64,000 bases of DNA. It comes from JAHEZL01 sp964406465 (GTDB lineage Bacteria > Bacteroidota > Bacteroidia > Flavobacteriales_C > GCA-002722245). The stretch lies in NCBI GenBank assembly GCA_964406465.1, contig CAYORT010000004.1:107931-171930 (forward strand), read 5' to 3'. Shown in pieces: positions 16,554 to 25,106 of this stretch. A model generated the notes under the pieces. It had not been told where the DNA came from. It saw nothing but the letters and a program-made list of their open reading frames with translations, and did no database searches. Both the position numbers and the translations under genes were made by a program. The first letter of the stretch is position 1. The number at the start of each line of letters is the position of its first letter.

Positions 16554-17477
16554 TTAGAAACGTACTCTACCATCTCTACCTGTTTTAAGCTTGTAGCTAA
16601 CAGTAAGAGTAAGGAAGCCGTAGCTATCTTTATCTGTAGGGTCTCCGCGTTGTTGACCAGCAACATAATGGTTGTTTTGACCTAAATTGGGGTCTGCAAT
16701 ATATTGCGCTGCAGCACCGTGTGTTAAGAAGATCGCTTGGTTGTCGAAGTAAGTTGTACTTACACCGTCCATGTAATCTGTAAATGTTTTTCTTTGGCCG
16801 TATTCAATACCAATCATCCATCTTTTGTCGATAGATCTTCTTACACCAATACCGTAAGGAATTGCTAAACCAATCGGACTAAAACGTTTTCTAGTTGCAA
16901 TTAACTTTTGGCCTTCGGTATCTAGTGGGCGAATGCTCCACCATTTTCCGCTTGCATCTTTAGCTTTTGGATTGTGGTAGAAACCAGCAACACCAACAAA
17001 CACATAAGGATATAATCCAAGGGATTTAACACCTTTAATTTTTTTCAATTTATAGATGTGTCCAGATCTTTCTTTAACGAAATAGAATTCATATCTGGCA
17101 CCTATTTCAAATACGTTAGATCTAAACTGAAATTGTCTGTCTAAACGATCTGCCCAAGCTGTAGTTCTGTCATCTCCAGCAAGCATGCCCCACGCAAAAC
17201 CAACCATAACAGCATGACGAGGGTGTAGTTTATAGCGACCTCCTATGTAGGCAGTCGGACGAGTCATATTGAACTCAGTATCTTTATAATAGTCGGTACC
17301 GATAGCGTCTGCTCCACCTAAATCACCAAGAAAGTTTGATGCTCCTACGCCAAAAGTCATCTCAGCACGTAAGCGTTTCCAAGCAGAATACGATTGAGCT
17401 TGTGAACTAGCTGTAATAAGCATTAGTCCTAAGAAAGCGATGCAATATCTCATTAGATTATTTTTCACTGGAGGCAA
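16554..17477 (-). CDS. DUF6089 family outer-membrane beta-barrel protein (first copy)
   Basis: 307 residues. The signal peptide ends near ITASSQAQ. The strand pattern (AEMTFGVGASNFLGDLGGAD, YIGGRYKLHPRHAVMVGFAW, YPYVFVGVAGFYHNPKAK, IPYGIGVRRSIDKRWMIGIE) is that of an 8-10 strand barrel. The closing GQQRGDPTDKDSYGFLTLTV matches the downstream paralogue. It is placed between nadK and uppS in the leftward operon. Function unknown; a structural barrel or a T9SS-associated accessory is possible but not shown. Confidence 0.85.
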   Translation of the reverse strand: MPPVKNNLMRYCIAFLGLMLITASSQAQSYSAWKRLRAEMTFGVGASNFLGDLGGADAIGTDYYKDTEFNMTRPTAYIGGRYKLHPRHAVMVGFAWGMLAGDDRTTAWADRLDRQFQFRSNVFEIGARYEFYFVKERSGHIYKLKKIKGVKSLGLYPYVFVGVAGFYHNPKAKDASGKWWSIRPLDTEGQKLIATRKRFSPIGLAIPYGIGVRRSIDKRWMIGIEYGQRKTFTDYMDGVSTTYFDNQAIFLTHGAAAQYIADPNLGQNNHYVAGQQRGDPTDKDSYGFLTLTVSYKLKTGRDGRVRF

Positions 17478-17511
17478 ATATAATTAAAATAACTAATTAA
17501 TAAAAGTAAAA

Positions 17512-18390
17512 TTAATTTCTGATATCGTGACCCCAGTAGAGTTTGTTTCGAAGGGTACTAGCAAAAGATTGACCTTGAATTCGAACAATATGTGCCTTGA
17601 AATTTTCTTTTTCAATGATCAATTCTGTTTTTTCGTTAACAGAGGTGTTTCTAGAATCCAGGGAAACCATGAATTCATTTCCTCTTCCTTCCATCACCAA
17701 TTTTATTCTTTTGGTGTCGGGAATGATTAGGGGACGTACATTTAGGTTGTGAGGTGCAATTGGGGTGATGATAAATACCCCTGAATTTGGCATAACGATA
17801 GGGCCGTTGCAACTTAAAGAATATCCCGTTGATCCTGTGGGGGTTGAGACAATTAATCCGTCGGCCCAATAAGATGTAAAATATTCATCATTGATGTATG
17901 CATGAACGATAATCATCGACGAAGAATCCTTTTTATGTATGGTTAATTCGTTAAGCGCAAAGTTAGTTTCTCCAAACAGATTTTCCTTCGTTACGAGTTT
18001 AAGCATCGTTCTTTGGTCGATGTAATACTCGTTATTCAATAGGCTTTCTATTGAATTAACAGTATCGTTTGAAGCAATACTAGCTAAAAATCCTAGTCGG
18101 CCCGTATTGATACCAACCACAGGAATCTCAAGATCTTTGATTAATAGGAGTGATTCTAAAATTGTTCCATCGCCACCTAATGAACACACAAAGTCAACAT
18201 CATTTAGCTCTTCATGAGATTCAAAAGTTTTGGCATTTGCCAAGCCGGCTACCTTGTCCTTAATCTTTTGTAAATAAGGCGCATGCACTATAAAATCAAT
18301 ATCATTTTGATTTTGCACAAAGCGAAAGAAATTTTCAAATATTTCTTTTTTGGCTTCATTGTATTCTTTTCCGAAGACGGCAAGCTTCAT
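17512..18390 (-). CDS. nadK: NAD kinase
   Basis: 292 residues. It phosphorylates NAD+ to NADP+. The GGDGT motif (VCSLGGDGTILESLL), the NTGRLGFLA segment and STPTGSTGYSLSCNGP are all present. A PIAPHNLNVRPLIIP motif follows, as in other NadK proteins. It is 10 bases from the upstream BamA/TamA-like gene in the same operon. Confidence 0.95.
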   Translation of the reverse strand: MKLAVFGKEYNEAKKEIFENFFRFVQNQNDIDFIVHAPYLQKIKDKVAGLANAKTFESHEELNDVDFVCSLGGDGTILESLLLIKDLEIPVVGINTGRLGFLASIASNDTVNSIESLLNNEYYIDQRTMLKLVTKENLFGETNFALNELTIHKKDSSSMIIVHAYINDEYFTSYWADGLIVSTPTGSTGYSLSCNGPIVMPNSGVFIITPIAPHNLNVRPLIIPDTKRIKLVMEGRGNEFMVSLDSRNTSVNEKTELIIEKENFKAHIVRIQGQSFASTLRNKLYWGHDIRN

Positions 18391-18400
18391 GATGTTTGTT

Positions 18401-19786
18401 TTATATTGGTGCTATAAAGCTAAAATAAATCCCCGATTGTCCTTTTCTATTGGTAGAAAATTCTATTCTCATCACTTTATCGTAGTAGGTAACGAAATCT
18501 AGTCCGATACCATAGCCAATCAACATTGTGTTTCCCAGCTTGTTGTTAGCGGTGTACATTTTGTCTTTGATATAGCCTGCATCAGCAAAGACATTTAGAT
18601 AAAACGCGTGATTGAAAGTGTTGAATTTTTCGAAAGGAATGAACTTCACTTTATAAACTCTAGGATTGTATAATTGCCACTTAAGGTTCGTTTTGAAAAC
18701 AATAAAATTACTTCCGCTAATCATATATGGTTCGTAACCTCTAACGAAATCGTTGTTAAATCCTAATCCACGGGCTATATAAAATGGCACTTTGTCGCTT
18801 AAATATGCTTTGGTTTTGAAACCTAGTCCATAAAAAAAGTGAGCATTAAATTTTCCGAATTTTTCGGCGAGTGCGGAGAACATTGTAGAATGAATTTCAT
18901 TATCTGAAAAGTTGATACCAAATTGATTGAATTCAAGTTCTATATCGTGGCCTGTGAGGGGGTAGTTTTTTGAGTCTCTTTTGTCGAAACGGTAAAGGTA
19001 TTTGAAGGTGAAGTATGATGCACTATTCATTGCATTCACTAGGTAATTTGGATTTTCTGTAGGATGAGTAATGGTGTCATCTACTTGAACAAAATCGTAT
19101 TGAATTCTAGCAAAATGTTGATGGTATAGTTTGTACCTAAAAACATATTCGATAAAGGTGTTGATTTCCTTGCGCATGATGCGCTCGCTGTTTTTATAAT
19201 ACACTATTTTGTCATTCACACTTTTGAAATAGATTTCATGTCGCTGCACACTAAGAAAAGACAAGTTTAATCCGTGGTTTCTGGTTTTAACGAGGTAGGG
19301 AATTTTGTATAGGATGCCTAGTTCTTGAGAGTATCCAAATTTTAATTTTAGTTGAACTGTTTCTTGCCTTCCTCTAAAGTTGTATCGATTGAGATAGAGT
19401 CCGTAACTAAATCTATCAAATGTTCTGTATTGCAGCCAGTCGAAGGTATTTCGATCTTCACCAATGAGGATGGGTTGAGGCCAGGTGTACCACCGCTCTT
19501 TAACTTTAATCTTAATATTAAATTGGTTGCTATCGATGGTCCAATCGATATCCGCGAAGTTAAAGAGAGAAGTATTGATGAGGTTTTGCTTTGAACGTAA
19601 AGCTTTATCTCTTAGATCCGTAATAGAAAGAAATTCACCGCGCTGAAAAGTGATTTCTTTTTCGATAATGTAGTTTTTGGTTGTTTTATTTCCCTCAATA
19701 GAAATGCTATTGATGGAAAATGTAGAATCTTGTCCTCTTGCAAATAGGCCAAAAAGCAAAAGTAAAGAGGCTAAGATATAACGCAT
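18401..19786 (-). CDS. BamA/TamA family outer-membrane protein (single POTRA)
   Basis: 461 residues, shorter than BamA. The signal peptide is about residues 1-18. One POTRA-like module (SINSISIEGNKTTKNYIIEK, then EITFQRGEF) is followed by a barrel with the segments YRFDKRDSKNYPLTGHDIEL, ARGLGFNNDFVRGYEPYMIS and the end GIGLDFVTYYDKVMRIEFS. The RGYEPY segment corresponds to the (V/I)RG(F/Y) loop of Omp85 proteins. Such short Omp85 members occur in Bacteroidota beside nadK; the substrate is unknown. It starts 1 base after the CBS gene. Confidence 0.85.
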   Translation of the reverse strand: MRYILASLLLLFGLFARGQDSTFSINSISIEGNKTTKNYIIEKEITFQRGEFLSITDLRDKALRSKQNLINTSLFNFADIDWTIDSNQFNIKIKVKERWYTWPQPILIGEDRNTFDWLQYRTFDRFSYGLYLNRYNFRGRQETVQLKLKFGYSQELGILYKIPYLVKTRNHGLNLSFLSVQRHEIYFKSVNDKIVYYKNSERIMRKEINTFIEYVFRYKLYHQHFARIQYDFVQVDDTITHPTENPNYLVNAMNSASYFTFKYLYRFDKRDSKNYPLTGHDIELEFNQFGINFSDNEIHSTMFSALAEKFGKFNAHFFYGLGFKTKAYLSDKVPFYIARGLGFNNDFVRGYEPYMISGSNFIVFKTNLKWQLYNPRVYKVKFIPFEKFNTFNHAFYLNVFADAGYIKDKMYTANNKLGNTMLIGYGIGLDFVTYYDKVMRIEFSTNRKGQSGIYFSFIAPI

Positions 19787-19787
19787 T

Positions 19788-20453
19788 TTACATGTTCAAG
19801 TAGTTCATGAACAAATCGAAACGACGCTGTAAATCTTCATCGAATGTGCTTTGGTGGTAACTAGCTTTAATGGTATAATTAAAGCGTGTGAACGTTTGAA
19901 TAATGCGTGATAAGTCGATTATGTTAATCTTAAGCACTACTTCTAATTTCATTGAATCGGCAGGGGTTGAGGTAGCACAATTCAATATTTTAGCGTTGTC
20001 AGATTCTACAATCTGTGCTATATGAGAAAGTGAATAGTCGTTGATATTTACCTCTAAAACAATTACACCCCCAGGTTCGTTAGAAGCGGTAAACTTTGAA
20101 AAACTATAAGCCAAATCCATGGATAGGATAGACCCGCAGTATACATTTTTATCATCAAGCACTGGAATCGCAGAAATTCTTGCTTCTCCCATAATTTTGA
20201 TTACCTCAAAAATATGGTCGGTAGCACGAACAAACGGACGCATCAAGGAGATTTTCTGATTTTTTATTTCTTCAGAGGTGTCTTCAAAGAAATCGTAAAC
20301 ATCTTTATCGGAAAGCAATCCGCAATATTCATCGTCTTTCACAATGGCAACGTGAGAAACGCGGAATTCATCCATGATAGAAAGGGCAGTATCTCCAGTA
20401 TCTTGAGGTTTCAAGAAAGGAAGGTCGTAGGTTATTAAATCTTGTGCTAACAC
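19788..20453 (-). CDS. CBS domain-containing protein
   Basis: 221 residues. Two CBS motifs span about residues 1-140 (ALSIMDEFRVSHVAIVKDDE, then YCGLLSDKDVYDF; and VIKIMGEARISAIPVLDDKN, then YCGSILSMDLAYSF). The C-terminal part (VIVLEVNINDYSLSHIAQIV) resembles an ACT domain: an L-V-ESDNAKIL helix then an I..S.T.A strand. CBS pairs bind adenosyl ligands, so a regulatory role is likely. First gene of the leftward envelope operon, divergent from pdxJ. Confidence 0.88.
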   Translation of the reverse strand: MLAQDLITYDLPFLKPQDTGDTALSIMDEFRVSHVAIVKDDEYCGLLSDKDVYDFFEDTSEEIKNQKISLMRPFVRATDHIFEVIKIMGEARISAIPVLDDKNVYCGSILSMDLAYSFSKFTASNEPGGVIVLEVNINDYSLSHIAQIVESDNAKILNCATSTPADSMKLEVVLKINIIDLSRIIQTFTRFNYTIKASYHQSTFDEDLQRRFDLFMNYLNM

Positions 20454-20495
20454 TGAATAATCAAATTTAAGTACGCGGCCAAAGGTAGTATTTTT

Positions 20496-20503
20496 TACTT
20501 TTG
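20496..20503 (+). promoter_or_regulatory. Putative -7 box of the pdxJ promoter
   Basis: TACTTTTG matches TAnnTTTG of the Bacteroidota housekeeping promoter. It is 21 bases before the pdxJ ATG at 20525. No convincing TTG -33 element lies 19 bases upstream, so the call rests on the -7 box alone. Confidence 0.35.
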
Positions 20504-20524
20504 TGCACCACTAATAAAAAAGCT

Positions 20525-21247
20525 ATGGTAAGATTGAGCGTAAACATTAACAAAATAGCCACTTTGCGAAATTCGCGTGGAGGAGATGTGCCTAACGTAG
20601 TGCAAGTAGCCAAAGATGCCGAGCGTTTTGGGGCTCAAGGAATAACGGTGCATCCTAGGCCAGATGAGCGTCATATACGCTATGCTGATGTATATGATCT
20701 AAAAAAAGTGGTGAGTACCGAATTCAACATAGAAGGTTATCCATCTACCGATTTTATGAAAATGGTGTTGGAAGTAAAACCACATCAAGTTACCTTGGTT
20801 CCCGACCCTCCTGGCGCGCTTACATCTAATGCCGGTTGGGATGCGAAAAAGAATTTTGATTTTTTAACAGAAGTGGTGAAGGAATTCAAAAAACAGGGCA
20901 TTAGAACCTCTATTTTTATGGAGACCGAACTCAATCAAATAGAATGGGCTGCCAAAACTGGAACCCATAGAATAGAGTTGTACACAGAAGGCTATGCAAC
21001 TGCTTATGCCAAAAATAGGGGAGAGGCCGTTGCTCCATATAAGAAAGCTGCTTTGAAAGCGAAAGAATGTAATCTGGGGTTAAATGCTGGCCACGACCTA
21101 AGTCTTCAAAATTTAAAATATTTTGCTGAGGAAGTGGAAGGATTGGATGAGGTTTCTATTGGACATGCGCTTATTGCAGATGCCTTGTATTACGGATTAG
21201 AAAACACCATACAACTTTACTTAAGACAATTGCGTCATGGAGCTTAA
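20525..21247 (+). CDS. pdxJ: Pyridoxine 5'-phosphate synthase
   Basis: 240 residues from the ATG at 20525; a TTG at 20501 adds eight residues without homology and overlaps the -7 box, so it was not chosen. PdxJ condenses 1-deoxyxylulose-5-phosphate with 3-amino-2-oxopropyl phosphate to PNP, the DXP-dependent vitamin B6 route. Motifs: LSVNINKIATLRNSRGGDVP, GITVHPRPDERHIRYADV, ELYTEGYA and LGLNAGHDLSLQNL. It overlaps the next ORF by 11 bases. Confidence 0.95.
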   Translation: MVRLSVNINKIATLRNSRGGDVPNVVQVAKDAERFGAQGITVHPRPDERHIRYADVYDLKKVVSTEFNIEGYPSTDFMKMVLEVKPHQVTLVPDPPGALTSNAGWDAKKNFDFLTEVVKEFKKQGIRTSIFMETELNQIEWAAKTGTHRIELYTEGYATAYAKNRGEAVAPYKKAALKAKECNLGLNAGHDLSLQNLKYFAEEVEGLDEVSIGHALIADALYYGLENTIQLYLRQLRHGA

Positions 21248-22001
21248 TTTTAAAGAATTTGGGGAAGGTCAGCCTGTTATTATTTTACACGGATTTTTAG
21301 GTTCTTTAGACAATTGGCAGAGTATTGCCAAAGATTTATCTGCCGATTTTAAGGTGTATTTGGTTGATTTAAGAAACCATGGCAAAAGTGAACATACACC
21401 TAAACACAGTTATGCTTTGATGAGTGAGGACCTTAAAGAATTCTTTGCGCAGCAAAACATCAAAAACGCTTATGTAGTAGGACATTCGATGGGAGGAAAA
21501 GCAGCCATGTTTTTTGCAGCAGAAAATCCTCAACTGGTAGACAAATTGGTGGTAATTGATATAGGGGTGAAGTATTATCCACCTCATCATCAAGATGTAT
21601 TAGGGGCCCTGAATTCAATAGATTTATTGGGTGTTAGCTCTCGTGCAGAAGTGGAGAACCATCTCATGCAGCACCTAAAAGACAATGGTGTGGTGCAATG
21701 GCTAATGAAAAATTTAAAAAGAGAAGGAAATACATTTGAATGGAAATTCAATTTGAAAGATTTGACCACTGAAATTGAGAATATTGGAGAAGCATTGTCC
21801 GATGATGCCGAATATAGCAATCCTACTTTATTCATTCGCGGCGGAAACTCTCGCTATGTTTTAGATGAAGATATTGAGGGTATCATGCAGCATTTTCCAT
21901 TGGTAAAAATGGAAACAATTGCAAATGCTGCACATTGGGTGCATGCCGAAAGACCTCAGGAATTTGGTGAAGTGCTTCAGAAATTTCTTAAAAACCACTA
22001 A
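21237..22001 (+). CDS. Alpha/beta hydrolase (YbfF-like esterase)
   Basis: 254 residues. The fold is clear: oxyanion region VIILHGFLGSLDNW, strand-turn VYLVDLRNHGKSEH, nucleophile elbow VVGHSMGGKAA with Ser84, and the C-terminal His in NAAHWVHAERP. The closest group by pattern is the YbfF/ABHD11 esterases (acyl-CoA or thioester substrates). It starts inside the end of pdxJ, so it is translationally coupled to it, although no biochemical link is known. Confidence 0.9.
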   Translation: MELNFKEFGEGQPVIILHGFLGSLDNWQSIAKDLSADFKVYLVDLRNHGKSEHTPKHSYALMSEDLKEFFAQQNIKNAYVVGHSMGGKAAMFFAAENPQLVDKLVVIDIGVKYYPPHHQDVLGALNSIDLLGVSSRAEVENHLMQHLKDNGVVQWLMKNLKREGNTFEWKFNLKDLTTEIENIGEALSDDAEYSNPTLFIRGGNSRYVLDEDIEGIMQHFPLVKMETIANAAHWVHAERPQEFGEVLQKFLKNH

Positions 22002-22024
22002 CTTAACGCGCTCAAAAATAAAGT

Positions 22025-22771
22025 ATGCCCATATCATTAGCGATAATACCCACTTACAATGAAAGAGAAAACATAGAAGCGATTATTCGCAAAGTACTCT
22101 CTTATCCAGAAGGATTTCACATGTTAATCGTTGATGACGGCTCACCCGATGGTACCGCTCAAATTGTAAAAGATTTGCAGAAAGAATTTGAAGGTCGTTT
22201 GTTCTTGAAAGAAAGAACTGGTAAGCAAGGTTTAGGAACGGCCTATATCTTAGGTTTTAAATGGGCTATTGAGAATAAATATGAATTGATATTTGAAATA
22301 GATGCCGATTTTTCTCACAATCCAGATGACTTATTACGTTTAAGACAAACATGTTTAGATGGTGCCGATTTGGCCATTGGTTCAAGGTATTGCAACGGAG
22401 TGAATGTAGTGAACTGGCCGATGTCGAGAGTGTTAACTTCTTACTACGGCTCGATGTATGTGCGAATGATGACAGGAATGACTATTAGAGACACTACAGC
22501 AGGCTTTAAATGTTACAAAAGAAGAGTTTTGGAAACTATCGACTTTAATGCCATAAAGCTGATTGGTTATGGTTTTCAAATAGAAATGAAGTTTAGAACG
22601 TGGAAACACGGATTCAAAATAGTGGAGGTGCCAATCATCTTTCAAGATAGAACAGCTGGGGCTTCTAAAATGAGTAAAGGAATCATTAAAGAGGCCTTCA
22701 TTGGTGTATTCTTAATGAAAGTAAAATCTTGGTTCACTAAATACAAGCAAGCAAATGAGATCAATAATTAA
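22025..22771 (+). CDS. Polyprenol monophosphomannose synthase (GT2)
   Basis: 248 residues. Dpm1-like GT2 fold: AIIPTYNERENIEAII, the nucleotide-binding VDDGSPDGTAQIV, DADFSHNPDDLLRL with the metal DxD, and GSRYCNGVNVVNWPMSR. Dpm1 enzymes transfer mannose (or another hexose) from the nucleotide sugar to polyprenyl phosphate at the inner membrane. No C-terminal membrane helix is present, as in class-III Dpm1. It overlaps the start of the dihydroorotase gene by 17 bases. Confidence 0.9.
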   Translation: MPISLAIIPTYNERENIEAIIRKVLSYPEGFHMLIVDDGSPDGTAQIVKDLQKEFEGRLFLKERTGKQGLGTAYILGFKWAIENKYELIFEIDADFSHNPDDLLRLRQTCLDGADLAIGSRYCNGVNVVNWPMSRVLTSYYGSMYVRMMTGMTIRDTTAGFKCYKRRVLETIDFNAIKLIGYGFQIEMKFRTWKHGFKIVEVPIIFQDRTAGASKMSKGIIKEAFIGVFLMKVKSWFTKYKQANEINN

Positions 22772-24095
22772 AGGCGGAACGTTGGTGAATGAAGGCAGAA
22801 TATTTAAAGCCGACATTCTAATAGAAGATGGAAAAATCAAGGAGATTTTTGAAAATGGATCCGACTTTAAAGATGAAAATGTAGAAGTGATTTCGGCCGA
22901 AGGCAAATATATTTTGCCGGGGTTAATAGATGATCAGGTTCACTTTCGCGAACCAGGGTTGACGCATAAAGGAAATATTGCTTCTGAATCGAAAGCTGCA
23001 GCTGCTGGCGGTGTTACTTCGTTTATGGAGATGCCCAACACCAATCCACAAACTACTACCATTGAAGAATTAGAAAAGAAATTCGCTATAGCTGCAGAAA
23101 GCAGTGCAGTAAATTATTCTTTCTTCATGGGCGCTACCAACCACAATATCGAGCAAACATTAGCCGCCGACATTAAACACACTGCAGGAATAAAAATTTT
23201 TATGGGCTCTTCTACCGGAGATATGTTGGTAGATGACACACATGTTTTGAACGAGATTTTCAAAAAATCGAAAATGCTTATCGCCACACATTGCGAAGAT
23301 GAACAAACCATAAAAAGCAATTTAGAAACTTTCAAAGCCAAGTATGGCGAAGATATTCCATTTGCAGCTCACCCTATCATTAGAAGTGAAGAGGCTTGCT
23401 ACAAATCTTCATCTATGGCAGTGCAGCTGGCTAAAAAGCATGATACTCGATTACATATTTTACATATTTCATCGGCTTCTGAAGTGGCCCTATTTAGCAA
23501 TGAACTGCCATTAGATAAGAAAAGAATAACTGCTGAGGCTTGCATTCACCATTTGTGGTTTACTGATGCCGACTATGCAGAAAAGGGAAGATGGATTAAA
23601 TGGAACCCAGCGGTTAAATCGGCGAAAGATAGAGAAGCGGTTTGGCAAGGGGTGTTGGCAAATAACATTGATATCATTGCTACCGATCACGCGCCGCATA
23701 CTATTGAAGAAAAGGAAGGGAAGTATCTTAAAGCACCATCGGGCGGACCGCTGGTGCAGCATTCATTGGTGGCTATGCTAGAGTTTGTGAAACAAGGTAG
23801 AATTACTTTGGAAAGAGCAGTAGAAAAGGCTTGTCACGCGCCAGCTATTTGTTTGCAAGTGCAAAACAGAGGATTTATTAGAAAAGGGTATTTTGCTGAT
23901 TTGGTGATGGTAGATTTGAATGATGCATGGACCGTTGATAAATCAAATATTTTATACCACTGCGGTTGGAGTCCGTTTGAAGGATTTACGTTTAGTTCAA
24001 AAGTACTTACTACTTGGGTTAATGGTAAGATTGTATACAAAAATGGCTCCGTAGTTAACGGAGCCAAAGGAAGTGCGCTTACTTATTCTAGATAA
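22755..24095 (+). CDS. pyrC: Dihydroorotase
   Basis: 446 residues, type I amidohydrolase. It cyclises carbamoyl aspartate to dihydroorotate in pyrimidine synthesis. Metal-site segments are GLIDDQVHFREPG, GIKIFMGSSTGDML (Lys to be carboxylated), IATHCEDE, LHILHISS and ATDHAPHT. In the first motif the usual HxH is QxH: Gln replaces the first His. I believe some Bacteroidota dihydroorotases share this, so it probably reflects a subfamily. It ends in an odd self-complementary coding stretch (GGCTCCGT/ACGGAGCC at 24045-24065). Coupled to the GT2 gene by overlap. Confidence 0.92.
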   Translation: MRSIIKGGTLVNEGRIFKADILIEDGKIKEIFENGSDFKDENVEVISAEGKYILPGLIDDQVHFREPGLTHKGNIASESKAAAAGGVTSFMEMPNTNPQTTTIEELEKKFAIAAESSAVNYSFFMGATNHNIEQTLAADIKHTAGIKIFMGSSTGDMLVDDTHVLNEIFKKSKMLIATHCEDEQTIKSNLETFKAKYGEDIPFAAHPIIRSEEACYKSSSMAVQLAKKHDTRLHILHISSASEVALFSNELPLDKKRITAEACIHHLWFTDADYAEKGRWIKWNPAVKSAKDREAVWQGVLANNIDIIATDHAPHTIEEKEGKYLKAPSGGPLVQHSLVAMLEFVKQGRITLERAVEKACHAPAICLQVQNRGFIRKGYFADLVMVDLNDAWTVDKSNILYHCGWSPFEGFTFSSKVLTTWVNGKIVYKNGSVVNGAKGSALTYSR

Positions 24096-24139
24096 GTCTA
24101 AAGTTTTATACTTTTAATCTTCAACCTTAAACCAATCAA

Positions 24140-24568
24140 CTAATTGCCTTCAACAGGTTTAGCTTGAGTATCTGTGGTGGTGTTTACATCCATTGTTATG
24201 ATTTGATCGGCAGCCCATGTTCCAGAGTACTGTGCGTTGCCAACCCAGTAGAATTTTCCGTATCCGTCTCTTTTATCATCTTTCCAGTTTCCTTCGTATT
24301 TGCCTCCTTTAAACCAAGTGTATACGCCAAAACCGCTTCTTTTTCCTAAGTAAAAATTTCCTTGATACTTATCTCCGGTAACAAAAATATATTTTCCCGG
24401 TCCGTGAGGCTTTCCGTTTAACCACTGTCCCTCATATTGATCGCCATTTGGAAATTTAAAGGTACCAGCACCAGTAAAGCAATTTCCTTTGATACATTGA
24501 GCACTACTGCTATTGGCAAACATCACTGTGAAAGCAACTACCATTGAAATTAATAAGGCCTTTTTCAT
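24140..24568 (-). CDS. MORN repeat protein
   Basis: 142 residues. A signal peptide (about 23 residues, ending SSSAQ) is followed by about four MORN repeats of the type YEGQWLNGKPHGPGKYIF, YQGNFYLGKRSGFGVYTW, YEGNWKDDKRDGYGKFYW. MORN repeats form an elongated beta-structure and often bind lipids or proteins. A CIKGNC pair near the mature N-terminus could form a disulfide. The gene is convergent with pyrC and divergent from the DUF4296 gene. Function unknown. Confidence 0.85.
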   Translation of the reverse strand: MKKALLISMVVAFTVMFANSSSAQCIKGNCFTGAGTFKFPNGDQYEGQWLNGKPHGPGKYIFVTGDKYQGNFYLGKRSGFGVYTWFKGGKYEGNWKDDKRDGYGKFYWVGNAQYSGTWAADQIITMDVNTTTDTQAKPVEGN

Positions 24569-24689
24569 ATTGTAAATAATTTTCGCTGTGAAGATATTAA
24601 AATTTTAAACATCCTTCTATCGGGTAATTTTCTAATTTAGAAAGCGAATTTGAAAATTCACTAGTCAAAATTAATTATTACGTTCGATT

Positions 24690-25082
24690 ATGAGGTTTTT
24701 TTTAGCTCTTCTACCGCTGGTTTATATATTTTCTTGTACTACCAATAGTGATGCCATAAACGATAAAATCCCCGAAAATGTTATCGATTCGGTGACCTTC
24801 GCTAAAGTATTGGCCGATATGCATGTTGCTGATGCAGCTGCAAAATTTCAAGTTTTACCCGATAATAGAGTGCTTACCGCAAAGTACGGAGAGAATTTAG
24901 GTGTACTTAAAAATTACAAAATCGATAAAGCAAAATTCGATTCTAGTATGGTTTATTATTCTGCCCATCCCGACTTGTTGGATAGAGTGTACTCCAAAGT
25001 TTTGGAAATATTGAGTGAGAAACAGGCTTTGTTAAATGCCAAAGGAGTTAAAGCGGGGACGGATACAGAGCCGCGAAAATAG
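24690..25082 (+). CDS. DUF4296 domain lipoprotein
   Basis: 130 residues. The N-terminus MRFFLALLPLVYIFSCTTNS gives a lipoprotein signal with the lipobox Cys at residue 16. The rest is a helical DUF4296 domain (VTFAKVLADMHVADAAAKFQ, then YKIDKAKFDSSMVYYSAHPD, then RVYSKVLEILSEK), a family found almost only in Bacteroidota with unknown function. Small DUF4296 proteins are usually near dihydroorotase and Dpm1-type genes, as here. Divergent from the MORN gene. Confidence 0.88.
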   Translation: MRFFLALLPLVYIFSCTTNSDAINDKIPENVIDSVTFAKVLADMHVADAAAKFQVLPDNRVLTAKYGENLGVLKNYKIDKAKFDSSMVYYSAHPDLLDRVYSKVLEILSEKQALLNAKGVKAGTDTEPRK

Positions 25083-25106
25083 CTTAATGCATTGTTATTG
25101 GTTTTA

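Noticed and set aside
24044..24066. Hairpin GGCTCCGT/ACGGAGCC as a terminator of pyrC
   Set aside because: It lies inside the coding sequence before the stop, without T-run; probably chance self-complementarity in codons.
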